Assembly: GCA_003219175.1 (NCBI GenBank) | Contig: QHPU01000059.1 | Span: 1-52,815, forward strand | DNA: 52,815 nucleotides | Direction of reading: 5' to 3' | Source: Verrucomicrobiota bacterium | GTDB lineage: Bacteria; Verrucomicrobiota; Verrucomicrobiia; Chthoniobacterales; UBA10450 | In this document: positions 24,965 through 33,148 of the stretch, piece after piece | How the letters are laid out: the number at the start of each line of letters is the position of its first letter | How positions within the stretch are numbered: the stretch's first letter is position 1 | The notes under the pieces: generated by a model | What the model was told of the DNA's origin: nothing | Databases searched by the model: none | What the model saw: the letters and a program-made list of their open reading frames with translations, nothing else | Made by a program: the position numbers and the translations under genes

Positions 24965-27663
24965 TGGACCTCGATACCGCACTGGAAGAATTGAGCTGGA
25001 TTCCGCGCCCACGAATTCTTGCATTGCGCCGGTTGGGTATCACGCGCGTGCGCGATCTGCTCACGCATTATCCGCGCCGATATGAAAACCGGCTCGAATT
25101 TTCGTGTTTTCCACGCGACGAGACTGTCGATCCGGTTTGCTTATGCGGCGATGTCGTCAAAACCCGTCTCATGCGTTTTGGCGGTCGCAAGATTTTTGAA
25201 GCAGTGCTGGAAGAAAGCAGCGCGCACGCGCTCAGTCAGCCGCTCATCTGTCGCTGGTTCAATCTGCATTACATCCAGAAAGGAATCGCGACCGGACAAC
25301 GGCTTATCATCTTCGGTCGGGTCAAACGCAAAGGCCTGCGACTGGTTGTCGATCATCCGGAATGCGAGGTGATTGAAGACGATGAAGAAATTTTAATTCA
25401 TTTTCGCCGGATCACTCCGATTTATCCGGCGACCGAAGGTTTATCGCAGCGGGTCCTGCGTGGATTAATTTTCCGATTGCTCGAGCAGCTTGACGTTGCA
25501 TCGACGGATTTGCCTTTGCCCGATTCGCTGGGAAGCGGCGACGACGAGGATGCACTACGCAAAATTCATTTCCCGGAAAGCGACGAACAACTGCGGGAGG
25601 TCCGTGCTCGCCTGGTGCTCGGCGAATTTTTCCGGATGCAGATGCAGATCGCAGCGGCGCGGGTGGAAAATTCTGCGCGCGCCGGTTGCCGCCACCAAAC
25701 TCGCGGCTTGTTAGCGGGAAAATTCATTGCGGCGCTTCCATTCGATCTCACCCGCGCGCAACAACGGGTCCTTAACGAGATTCAGCACGACTTGCACTTG
25801 GCTTCGCCGATGAATCGCCTCCTGCAGGGCGATGTCGGTTCCGGGAAAACCGTGGTCGCGATCGCGGCGATTTTGGTCGCCGTCGAGTCCGGATCGCAGG
25901 CCGCCCTCATGGCGCCGACGCAGATTTTGGCCGAGCAACATTATGCGGTTCTGCGCAATTGGCTCGATCCACTCGGGATCCGGATCGCGCTGCGCACCGG
26001 AGCGCGCCAGGAAGACAACACGCCGTTGCCGTTATTTGCGTTGCGCGCGAATTCAGATTCGGGTAGCGCACGCGTCTCGCGTGTTGGTAACGGCGTCACG
26101 CCGTCACGGACTTTTTCTGAAGATGCCGAAGCTGTCGGAGCGCACTACTCGAAGAGAAGATTACCGCACTTTGAAAAGCCGTGGGCCATTTATGCAGTTA
26201 CAATCGGCACAAGGAAGCGCCGATGCCTGTCACCGAAAGCTCGCACGATTGTGCTCGATGCGTTGCGTTATTTTCACAACAAGCGCTACGAAGTGTTCGC
26301 AGCGTGCGTCATGCCGGACCACGTGCATTTCCTCATTCAACCGTGGCCAAAAGAGAATGACGATAAGAGAAACGTAGTCTTTTGGCCTCTGAAGGAATTA
26401 ACGCATTCCATCAAGTCTTTCTCTTCTCACGCAATCAATAGAATTGAAGGCAGCCGCGGCAGCGTGTGGGAGCAGGAAAGATTTGACCGTTATATTCGGT
26501 CGGATCGCGATCTAACCGAGAAATTCGAATACATTTTGCGGAATCCATGGAAGTCGGGTGTTGCTCAGCAGAATGAGAATTATCCATGGGTCTGGGCGCA
26601 GGAAAATGATCGCCGGAAGGGAAGTGCGTTTCGGCGTGACGCCGAAACCAGCACGCGAGACGCGCGCGCTACCCAGACGGAAGACAATACCACCCCCCAA
26701 ATCATCGTCGGCACGCATGCACTGCTCTATGAGAATGTCACGTTCTCAAACCTTGGGCTCGCCGTGATCGACGAGCAGCACAAATTCGGGGTGGCGCAAC
26801 GGGCCAAGCTTACCGCGCGAGAACCGGCGCCGGATGTTCTAGTCATGACCGCGACGCCCATTCCGCGGACGCTGACAATGACGGTTTACGGCGATCTCGA
26901 AGTCTCGACGATCGACGAGATGCCGCGCGGCCGAGGTGAAATTATCACGCACCTTCTCAACGCCGATCAACTGGGCGAAGCGATTACATTCCTGCGCGAG
27001 CAGCTGACCGCCGGCCGTCAAGCTTACATCATTTATCCGCTCATCGATGAAAGCGAAAAGCTCGATGCCAAAGCCGCGGCGAAAGAATTCGAACAATGGC
27101 AAGAACGTTTGGAGCCATTTCGCTGCGAATTGTTACATGGCCGGGTAGTTTCGCCCGACAAGCAAGCGATCATGCAAAGGTTTCGCGCCGGGGAGACGCA
27201 CGCCTTGATCAGCACGACTGTGATCGAAGTGGGAGTCGATATTCCTAATGTAACGGTCATGCTCATTGAAAACGCCGAGCGATTCGGATTATCGCAACTG
27301 CATCAATTGCGCGGTCGCATCGGACGCGGCGCGCACACTTCCCACTGCTGGCTGGTTAGCTCCGATAAGATTCCCGAGACAATGATGAAATTGGCGGTGT
27401 TGGAGAAGACAACTAACGGTTTTGAAATTGCGGAGGCGGATTGGGAGCTGCGCGGGCCGGGCGATCTTCTCGGCACTGCCCAAAGCGGACTGCCGGAATT
27501 GAAACTGGGAGATCTGCGACGCGATGCCGCCCTGATGCGGAAAGCGCGACGAGCCGCCTTGGAATTGTTAGAGGACGATCCGGGATTGGATCGACGTGAG
27601 AATCAACGTTTCCGCAGCTTGATTGTCGAAAGACAGGGACAAACTTTCTCGCACGTCAGCTAA
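24964..27663 (+). CDS. recG: ATP-dependent DNA helicase RecG carrying an in-frame RAYT transposase insert
   Basis: RecG remodels stalled forks and branched DNA. ATG 24964 gives 899 residues against about 690-700 in the family. Residues 1-365 are RecG: wedge/OB region, then walker A GDVGSGKT at 289-296 and 'ALMAPTQILAEQHY' from 315. Residues about 366-571 are a REP-associated tyrosine transposase with its flanking repeats. RecG resumes with 'PQIIVGTHALLYENVTF', DEQH at 603-606, 'VLVMTATPIPRTL', 'ALISTTVIEVGVDIPNVTVMLIENAERFGLSQLHQLRGRIGRG' and the C-terminal 'ELRGPGDLLGTAQSGLPELK'. The insert lies between motifs Ia and II, in a loop that is variable in the family. The joined frame has no stop. 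Removing the insert would leave a RecG of normal length. Whether the helicase still works is unknown. Confidence 0.93.
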   Translation: MDLDTALEELSWIPRPRILALRRLGITRVRDLLTHYPRRYENRLEFSCFPRDETVDPVCLCGDVVKTRLMRFGGRKIFEAVLEESSAHALSQPLICRWFNLHYIQKGIATGQRLIIFGRVKRKGLRLVVDHPECEVIEDDEEILIHFRRITPIYPATEGLSQRVLRGLIFRLLEQLDVASTDLPLPDSLGSGDDEDALRKIHFPESDEQLREVRARLVLGEFFRMQMQIAAARVENSARAGCRHQTRGLLAGKFIAALPFDLTRAQQRVLNEIQHDLHLASPMNRLLQGDVGSGKTVVAIAAILVAVESGSQAALMAPTQILAEQHYAVLRNWLDPLGIRIALRTGARQEDNTPLPLFALRANSDSGSARVSRVGNGVTPSRTFSEDAEAVGAHYSKRRLPHFEKPWAIYAVTIGTRKRRCLSPKARTIVLDALRYFHNKRYEVFAACVMPDHVHFLIQPWPKENDDKRNVVFWPLKELTHSIKSFSSHAINRIEGSRGSVWEQERFDRYIRSDRDLTEKFEYILRNPWKSGVAQQNENYPWVWAQENDRRKGSAFRRDAETSTRDARATQTEDNTTPQIIVGTHALLYENVTFSNLGLAVIDEQHKFGVAQRAKLTAREPAPDVLVMTATPIPRTLTMTVYGDLEVSTIDEMPRGRGEIITHLLNADQLGEAITFLREQLTAGRQAYIIYPLIDESEKLDAKAAAKEFEQWQERLEPFRCELLHGRVVSPDKQAIMQRFRAGETHALISTTVIEVGVDIPNVTVMLIENAERFGLSQLHQLRGRIGRGAHTSHCWLVSSDKIPETMMKLAVLEKTTNGFEIAEADWELRGPGDLLGTAQSGLPELKLGDLRRDAALMRKARRAALELLEDDPGLDRRENQRFRSLIVERQGQTFSHVS
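26061..26674 (+). mobile_element. REP-flanked RAYT (TnpA-REP) element inside recG
   Basis: The left repeat GGGTAGCGCACGCGTCTCGC continues GTGTTGGTAACGGCGTCACGCCG (26061-26103). The right repeat (26631-26674) is its inverted, near-identical copy, ending GCGCGCTACCC. Each has a GTAG foot and two hairpins (ACGCG-TCT-CGCGT and CGGCGTCACGCCG), the REP layout recognised by TnpA-REP enzymes. The enclosed protein has 'RRLPHFEKPWAIYAVTI', the HUH motif HVH (RecG residues 453-455, 'MPDHVHFLIQPWP') and the catalytic Tyr523 in 'KFEYILRNPW'. It ends 'YPWVWAQEN'. No ATG, GTG or TTG precedes the conserved N-terminal block in this frame. All the hallmark residues are present, so the enzyme may be active. Confidence 0.92.
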
Positions 27664-29186
27664 TGAAAAATTTTCTTAAATTTCTGATTTTCGTGGTCTT
27701 GGTCAGCCTCGGGATTTCGCTTCTCTACGATTATCGGATGAAGCATGGCGGGCTGATCGAGCCTGTTCGAACACCGGAGAAATATTCGCTCGCAACCGCG
27801 CCGCCGGTCGATCGCAAAGAGGTTGGCACACTCGAGCAATTCAACCGGGAGCGACGCACGCTCGTTTCAAATGTCATTCCTTCGGTTGTCAGTGTGAAGA
27901 CATCGAAAAAGATTGCCGTGCGCCGTCAAACCGCACTCGATCCGTTCGAATTCTTTTTCGGCACGCAGCGCCAGTTCCGCAATCCCAAAGAAGAAGCAAT
28001 GGTACAAAACTCACTGGGGTCCGGCGTGATCGTGACCAATGAGGGGCATATCATCACCAATAGCCACGTGGTCGATCAGGTGGATGAGATCGAAGTGCAA
28101 TTGTGGGATGGCCGCACCAAAAAAGCCCGACTAATCGGAAGCGATTCTCAGGTTGATCTGGCGGTTTTGAAAATTGACGAACCCAGCGTGAAAGCATTGA
28201 AACTGGGCGACTCCGATGCCGTTCAAGCCGGTGACCTGGTCCTGGCGATTGGAAATCCTTTTGGTTTTGAAGAGACAGTGACCGAGGGAATCATCAGCTC
28301 CAAGGGTCGCCCCAATCGGGACGATAGCTTTGGCAATTATTTGCAAACCGACGCCGCGATTAATCCGGGAAACAGTGGCGGGCCGTTGATCAACCTCAGC
28401 GGGGAAGTCATCGGAATTAACACCGCCATTATTTCGCGCACAGGAGGGAACCAGGGAATCGGGTTTGCCATTCCCTCGAACACGGTGCGAGTCGCGCTGG
28501 AGAGCCTGTTGAAGAAGGGACGAATTATTCGCGGTTATCTTGGAGTCCAGGCTCAGGTGAATCCGCAGGACCCTACCGAAAATGGGGAGGGCGTGGTGGT
28601 CGGAGATGTTGTCCCGGGGTCGCCCGCGGCGGATGCCCATCTGCAAAAGGGAGACGTCATTCGCAAGTTTAACGGGCGGGAAGTGAGAAATTTCCAGCAA
28701 CTCCGTTCGCTCGTTGCGCAAGCGGAGTTGAACAAGAAGATCGACGTGCAAGTGGTACGCGATGGCAAAGCGCTCACCGTTTCGACGGAACTGCGTGAGC
28801 AGCCGCCGGATTACGCAACCGCGCGAGTGATTCCACGGCCGGGACAACCAAACCCGACGAATCCTGCGCCGCAGCCAAACGCGCCCGATACCACTCCGGA
28901 CCAAGACGAGAATAATGACAACCCGTTGAGTTCGATTCGGGTGAGCGAATTAACCCCCGAGGTCGCGAAACGCCTGGATCTGCCGCCGGGGGTGCGCGGA
29001 GTTGTCGTGGACCAGACGGACTTGCCCCAATTACAACGCGGCGACGTGATCGAGGAAATTGATCAGCAACCGGTCAATTCGGTCAATGACTTCAACAAGG
29101 TGATTTCCAATCTCGATCCGGATGGTACACACATATTTTCTATGTGCCGGCACCGGGTACGTTCCTTTGTGGTGGTGCGGCCGTAG
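27663..29186 (+). CDS. HtrA/DegP-like periplasmic serine protease
   Basis: A trypsin-fold protease and chaperone for misfolded envelope proteins. The 507 residues start with an uncleaved-anchor or signal-like segment (MKNFLKFLIFVVLVSLGISLLYDY). Catalytic triad: H135 ('ITNSHVVD'), D165 ('VDLAVLKID') and S238 ('NPGNSGGPL'). PDZ1 begins near residue 290 ('IIRGYLGVQAQ'). A Pro/Asn-rich linker leads to PDZ2 ('VRVSELTPEVAKRLDLPPGVRGVVV'), which ends 'VRSFVVVRP'. The ATG overlaps the recG stop (TAATG), giving recJ-recG-htrA in one coupled run. Confidence 0.93.
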   Translation: MKNFLKFLIFVVLVSLGISLLYDYRMKHGGLIEPVRTPEKYSLATAPPVDRKEVGTLEQFNRERRTLVSNVIPSVVSVKTSKKIAVRRQTALDPFEFFFGTQRQFRNPKEEAMVQNSLGSGVIVTNEGHIITNSHVVDQVDEIEVQLWDGRTKKARLIGSDSQVDLAVLKIDEPSVKALKLGDSDAVQAGDLVLAIGNPFGFEETVTEGIISSKGRPNRDDSFGNYLQTDAAINPGNSGGPLINLSGEVIGINTAIISRTGGNQGIGFAIPSNTVRVALESLLKKGRIIRGYLGVQAQVNPQDPTENGEGVVVGDVVPGSPAADAHLQKGDVIRKFNGREVRNFQQLRSLVAQAELNKKIDVQVVRDGKALTVSTELREQPPDYATARVIPRPGQPNPTNPAPQPNAPDTTPDQDENNDNPLSSIRVSELTPEVAKRLDLPPGVRGVVVDQTDLPQLQRGDVIEEIDQQPVNSVNDFNKVISNLDPDGTHIFSMCRHRVRSFVVVRP

Positions 29187-29262
29187 TAAGAGAGATCATA
29201 TCTCGTGTTCCTGCTCGCCAGCGCATGCTTAGGCTGCATTCTGCGACGCTGATAGCTAATGG

Positions 29263-29386
29263 TTTGGGGGCCCACGCGCCCTCGCGTGCCGGGATGGTGC
29301 GCGGTCGCCATCGCGAATTTTTCTCTTTCACAACATTGTGCCGAGGCGCCGCAACGAGCGCGCGAGACGTGTGCGCGTCCCAGAGC
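29263..29386 (+). repeat. REP/RAYT-type inverted repeat pair, no transposase
   Basis: The left side TTTGGGGGCCCACGCGCCCTCGCGTGCCGGG and the right side (to 29386, GCGCGCGAGACGTGTGCGCGTCCCAGAGC) are imperfect inverted copies. They have the same order of CTCGCGTGC/GAGACG and a CGAGGCGCCG block as the elements at 16583 and 26061. It lies in the 296-base gap between htrA and the DUF6600-like gene, where no gene was seen. Confidence 0.6.
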
Positions 29387-29482
29387 AAACGAGACGCGCG
29401 CAATCGCTCTTGTGCATCCGAATCCCCTGTGAATAAACCAATACGCGTCGAAGTCTAAGACGCCATAACAGTGAATAACCTT

Positions 29483-31237
29483 ATGAAGCGTTTCCTAATA
29501 TTTGCTTCGGTCTGTGCGTTCACCCTGGCGGTGTTTCAATCAGGTCGCGCTGATGTCTCAGTCAACTTTTTTTACGACAATTTGAACGGTGGTAACTGGT
29601 ACGAAGTGGCTGACTACGGCTACGTCTGGCAGCCTGATGCCGCGACAAACGCGGATTGGCGGCCATACACGGACGGCTACTGGGCTTATACCGATGTCGG
29701 CTGGACGTGGGTATCGTATGAGGATTTCGGCTGGGCCACTTATCACTACGGTCGCTGGATTCGATTGGAAGACTATGGCTGGTGCTGGGTTCCCGGTTAT
29801 GAATGGGGACCGGCTTGGGTATCCTGGCGGACTGGCGGAGATTACATCGGGTGGGCACCTTTACCGCCAGCAGAAGGCCGCGAGATCGTCTACGAAAGCC
29901 GACCAATCGGCGGACATGTTGATGTCGATTTCGGAATCGGGCCGGCCTACTACAACTTCATCGATATTCGTTTTATCGGCGAGCCCGTCCTGATTGGACA
30001 CTACTACCCCTACGCCCAGAACGTCGTCTATATCAATAACACTGTGAATGTGACGAACATCACTTATAACAATTCCGTCGTTTACAATTATGGGCCGGAT
30101 TACGCGGTGTTGAGCAGGTATTCGACTCGCCCCATTCAACGGCTCAAACTCGAACGTACCAACATCGATCCGCTACAAGCGGTCAAAGGTGGGAATGTAA
30201 CCAAGGTTCAAGGCGACAAGCTTGTACTGGCAGCGCCGCTGAAAGTGCAGAAGCCGGCTACTCAGGTTGCGCCCAAGGCGATCAAAGCCAAGATCACTCA
30301 ACCCAAGATCGAAAAGGGTTGGGCAAATATTTCCGATCCCGGAACCAAGGCGAAACTTGAACAAAAGTTAAAGACCGAGAATCCGAAAAACATTCCGCCC
30401 CCGACTATTCAGCCGAAGGCTGCTACAGCAAACGTGAGCCCGCTGCCTTCGCCCGGTGCGTCGCCTTTCGAAAGGGGCAAAGGCAAACACAAGGGAGAAA
30501 TGCTCCAGAATCAGGCTGGCACCTCGGCCGCTCCGGCAACATCGCCAGGAACCTCGGCCGGTTCGCTTGGACAGGAGCGCGGTAAAAAGGGTAAGCAGCA
30601 AAGACCTGAGAGTGAAGCGCCGGCTTCGACGGCACCGGCATCTTCGCCCGTGGCCGAATCGTTCGAGCAAGGTAAAGGCAAGCATAAAGGCCAGAGGTTC
30701 GAAAATGAATCCGCCGCATCAGGCGGAGCTGCTAGTTCTTCGCCGGCAGAATACCCTGAGCAAGGTAAAGGCAAGCACAAAGGCCAGAGGTTCGAAAATG
30801 AATCCGCCGCATCAGGCGGAGCTGCTAGTTCTTCGCCGGCAGAATACCCCGAGCAAGGTAAAGGCAAGAAAAAGGGTCGTGGCGAGTATGGAGAGCAAAA
30901 TGCCGGTTATGGAATGAGTCCGCAAAGTTCGAACCCGAATGCGCAAAACGAAAACAATCCCGAACGCGGCAAACATAAGGGCAACCGGCAGGACGAGAAC
31001 GCGCAGCCCGGATCAGAGAGTAACGGTGGCGGACCCGGAGGCGGCGATGGTAAACATCGCGAGCAAAGTCAATCTCAAGGCCAGCCACAGCGCAGACAAT
31101 ATGGTCAGCAGCAGGGCGGGCAGTACAACCAGCAACAGAGTGGACGTGGTCAGCAACAGGGTGGACAACGACAGGGCGGCGAGGGCGAGGGCAAGGGCAA
31201 AGGAAAGAAAGGCTCGCCGACTCCATCTCCACAGTAA
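29483..31237 (+). CDS. Large secreted Trp/Tyr-rich protein (DUF6600-like) with low-complexity repeat tail
   Basis: ATG 29483 (MKRFLIFASVCAFTLAVFQSGRA) starts a clear signal peptide; a GTG 12 bases upstream is possible. Residues about 25-150 hold repeated aromatic motifs (WYEVADYGYVW, WRPYTDGYWAYTDVGWTWVS, FGWATYHYGRW, GWCWVPGYEWGPAWVSWR), as in the DUF6600 family. A central Tyr/Asn-rich part is followed by about 300 disordered residues rich in Gly, Lys, Gln, Pro and Ser, with the recurrent motif (E)QGKGKHKGQRFENE. Two 93-base copies at 30665-30757 and 30758-30850 differ at only two bases, and a third begins at 30851. The tail from 31040 is QQGGQ-rich. It is presumably cell-surface or matrix-associated. 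The function is unknown. Confidence 0.85.
   Translation: MKRFLIFASVCAFTLAVFQSGRADVSVNFFYDNLNGGNWYEVADYGYVWQPDAATNADWRPYTDGYWAYTDVGWTWVSYEDFGWATYHYGRWIRLEDYGWCWVPGYEWGPAWVSWRTGGDYIGWAPLPPAEGREIVYESRPIGGHVDVDFGIGPAYYNFIDIRFIGEPVLIGHYYPYAQNVVYINNTVNVTNITYNNSVVYNYGPDYAVLSRYSTRPIQRLKLERTNIDPLQAVKGGNVTKVQGDKLVLAAPLKVQKPATQVAPKAIKAKITQPKIEKGWANISDPGTKAKLEQKLKTENPKNIPPPTIQPKAATANVSPLPSPGASPFERGKGKHKGEMLQNQAGTSAAPATSPGTSAGSLGQERGKKGKQQRPESEAPASTAPASSPVAESFEQGKGKHKGQRFENESAASGGAASSSPAEYPEQGKGKHKGQRFENESAASGGAASSSPAEYPEQGKGKKKGRGEYGEQNAGYGMSPQSSNPNAQNENNPERGKHKGNRQDENAQPGSESNGGGPGGGDGKHREQSQSQGQPQRRQYGQQQGGQYNQQQSGRGQQQGGQRQGGEGEGKGKGKKGSPTPSPQ
30665..30850 (+). repeat. Tandem 93-bp coding duplication
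   Basis: Two adjacent 93-base units (31 codons) start with GAGCAAGGTAAAGGCAAGC. They differ only by CAT/CAC and CCT/CCC at synonymous positions. A third, truncated unit starts at 30851 (GAGCAAGGTAAAGGCAAG) and diverges. This is recent in-frame expansion within the secreted protein gene. Confidence 0.9.
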
Positions 31238-31248
31238 TTAACAAGTTT

Positions 31249-31380
31249 GTCATCCCGAGCGGAGCGAAGCGGAGTCGAGGGACGCTGCAGACGCTACCTT
31301 CAGATTTCGCAACGGGATGGAAAGCCTGGCCTCGCCAACTGCGTTGGCTGCGTGCAGCCTCGACTTGCGCTCGGAATGAC
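31249..31380 (+). repeat. Dispersed inverted repeat (GTCATTCCGAGCGAAG family), copy 3
   Basis: GTCATCCCGAGCGGAGCGAA at the left end and TTGCGCTCGGAATGAC at the right are inverted. The core GATTTCGCAACGGGAT matches the core of copy 2 in the rplX-rplE gap. It lies between the convergent secreted protein gene (+) and asd (-). Confidence 0.75.
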
Positions 31381-31399
31381 CGCGTTTGATAACGCGACG

Positions 31400-32398
31400 C
31401 TACAACAACTCCGCAATTTGCACTGCGTTCAACGCGGCACCTTTGAGCAATTGGTCGCCTGATACCCAGAAAGCGAGACCGTTCTCAAACGCGCAATCAC
31501 GTCGGACCCGCCCGACCTGGCAATTGTCCTTGCCCGCAACATCGAGGGGCATGGGATAACGATTGCGCGCCGGTTCATCGACCAGCTCCAACCCCGGCGC
31601 TTTCGCCAGGATTTCTCGCGCCCGCTCCACCGAAATCGGCTCGGAGAATTCTGCGCTGACGGCGACGGAATGCGCGCGGTAAACGGGAACGCGAACACAC
31701 GTAACCGAGGCCCGAAATTCCGGATGATGCATGATACGACGTCCCTCGTTCTGCATTTTCATTTCTTCTTTCGTGTAGCCGCCGTCCAGGAATACATCGA
31801 CGTGAGGAAGGACATTAAAGGCAATCGGATGGGGATAAACCTCTGCCGCTGTCGGTTGATTTTCGGCGAACGCGCGGACTTGTCGTTCCAGTTCAGCGAT
31901 CGCGCGCGCGCCGCTCCCTGAAACTGCCTGATAACTCGAGGCGAAAACGCGGCTCACGTTGAAGACCCGGTGCAACGGATAAATCGCCATCAGCGCGACT
32001 GCGGTTGTGCAGTTTGGATTGGCAATGATTCCGCGGTGGAGCTTGACGTCGTCGCCATTAATTTCCGGAATCACCAGCGGCACGTCCGGTTCCATTCGAA
32101 AGGTCGAAGAATTGTCGATCACAACTGCACCGGAATCGCGAGCGATTCGGGCAAATTCTCGCGCGACCGGCGTGCCTGCGCTGAAGAGCGCGATGTCGAT
32201 TCCTCGAAAGGAATCGCGTGTCAGCTCTGCCACCGGAATTTTTTCGTCCTGAAATTCCACGGACTTACCGGCTGAACGTTTCGAGCTGAATGCGCGAATT
32301 GATGCGACCGGGAAGGCGCGCCGTTCCAGGACGCGAAGCATTTCAATGCCGACAGCACCGGTCGCTCCCACCACCGCGATATGATAGCGTTTCTTCAT
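31400..32398 (-). CDS. asd: Aspartate-semialdehyde dehydrogenase
   Basis: It reduces aspartyl phosphate to aspartate semialdehyde, feeding lysine/diaminopimelate, threonine and methionine synthesis. From ATG 32398 it has 332 residues. 'VAVVGATGAVG' is the NADP-binding loop, the nucleophile C130 lies in 'NPNCTT', and His is in 'VPVYRAHS'. 'SYQAVSGSGARAIAELERQV' is also typical. An ATG four codons earlier (32410) is possible. The opposite-strand lipid-II-related gene starts only 33 bases away, so promoters of both lie in this short gap. Confidence 0.95.
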   Translation of the reverse strand: MKKRYHIAVVGATGAVGIEMLRVLERRAFPVASIRAFSSKRSAGKSVEFQDEKIPVAELTRDSFRGIDIALFSAGTPVAREFARIARDSGAVVIDNSSTFRMEPDVPLVIPEINGDDVKLHRGIIANPNCTTAVALMAIYPLHRVFNVSRVFASSYQAVSGSGARAIAELERQVRAFAENQPTAAEVYPHPIAFNVLPHVDVFLDGGYTKEEMKMQNEGRRIMHHPEFRASVTCVRVPVYRAHSVAVSAEFSEPISVERAREILAKAPGLELVDEPARNRYPMPLDVAGKDNCQVGRVRRDCAFENGLAFWVSGDQLLKGAALNAVQIAELL

Positions 32399-32430
32399 TC
32401 GCCGCCGCATTTTAGAACAGCAACTGCACG

Positions 32431-32892
32431 ATGCAAAAATCTCGCCCGCATATTCAAGTTTCGGTGCATGACCAGGAATTGAAATTACGCCGCGGCCGAA
32501 AGATTATCCGCCGTTATCCAGTTTCCACGTCGCGATTCGGGGTTGGTTCGGAAGAAAACAGCCACAAAACGCCGCTCGGAAAATTTAGGATCAGCGACAA
32601 GGTTGGGGAAGCCATGCCGGCAGGGACAATTTTCGTCGGACGCGTCCCGCTCAGACCCGACGACCCCCTTCCACCGACTGAGGACTTGGTATTGTCGCGC
32701 ATTCTCTGGCTCGATGGGGTCGAAGCGCACAACGTCAATACCCGCAATCGTTTTATCTATATTCACGGAACAAGGCACGAGGACAAAATCGGCGAACCCG
32801 ACAGCCACGGATGTATCCGGATGCGAAACGCAGATGTCATCGAGCTTTTTGACCTGGTGGACGTGGACACGCCGGTAACGATCAGGAAATGA
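32431..32892 (+). CDS. L,D-transpeptidase (YkuD domain)
   Basis: The 153-residue product contains 'HDQELKLRRGRKIIRRYPVSTSRFGVGSEENSHKTPLGKFRI' and the catalytic block 'IYIHGTRHEDKIGEPDSHGCIRMRNADVIELFDLV' with the nucleophile Cys in SHGCIRM. YkuD enzymes cross-link peptidoglycan stems 3-3 or attach proteins to it. No signal peptide is visible, unlike the other YkuD protein in this window (44938-45552), so its location is uncertain. Confidence 0.9.
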   Translation: MQKSRPHIQVSVHDQELKLRRGRKIIRRYPVSTSRFGVGSEENSHKTPLGKFRISDKVGEAMPAGTIFVGRVPLRPDDPLPPTEDLVLSRILWLDGVEAHNVNTRNRFIYIHGTRHEDKIGEPDSHGCIRMRNADVIELFDLVDVDTPVTIRK

Positions 32893-32990
32893 TCAAGGGA
32901 AATTGGATGCGGCGGAGAAATTCGTTGCGTGGTGGCCGTTCGCTTATATAAGCTCGACAGCAACCAGCTACGAAAGGGGTGAAAAATAGA

Positions 32991-33119
32991 ATGAGAGTTT
33001 TAAAAGCAATCATGATTGTGGCCGTTTTGGCCAGCGCCTTGAGCCTGGGTGCCTGCGCGCAACACAAGGAGGCGACGACCACCGGAACGGCAGCGTCGAC
33101 GCGTACCTACTCAAAATAA
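32991..33119 (+). CDS. Small lipoprotein, 42 residues
   Basis: ATG 32991 is preceded by AAAGGGGTGA, a good ribosome-binding site. The product starts MRVLKAIMIVAVLASALSLG, followed by AC and a short Thr/Ala-rich tail. The lipobox L-G-A-C puts Cys at residue 22 for lipid attachment and leaves a mature peptide of about 21 residues. An intrinsic terminator follows at 33149, so it is a complete single-gene unit. It resembles entericidin-like small lipoproteins only in layout. The function is unknown. Confidence 0.75.
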   Translation: MRVLKAIMIVAVLASALSLGACAQHKEATTTGTAASTRTYSK

Positions 33120-33148
33120 GCTTCCACCTGCGGACAGCTTTAACCTAG

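Noticed and set aside
25832-26377. Alternative + frame that begins before the RAYT and includes an ATG at 26118 (MPKLSERTTRREDY...)
   Set aside because: It looked like a native RAYT start, but it is out of frame with the conserved RRLPHFEKPW, HUH and Tyr blocks and ends soon after, so it cannot make the transposase.
26061-26674. Insert in RecG considered as an intein
   Set aside because: There is no Cys/Ser at the junctions, no splicing blocks, and the inserted protein is clearly a Y1 HUH transposase between REP repeats.
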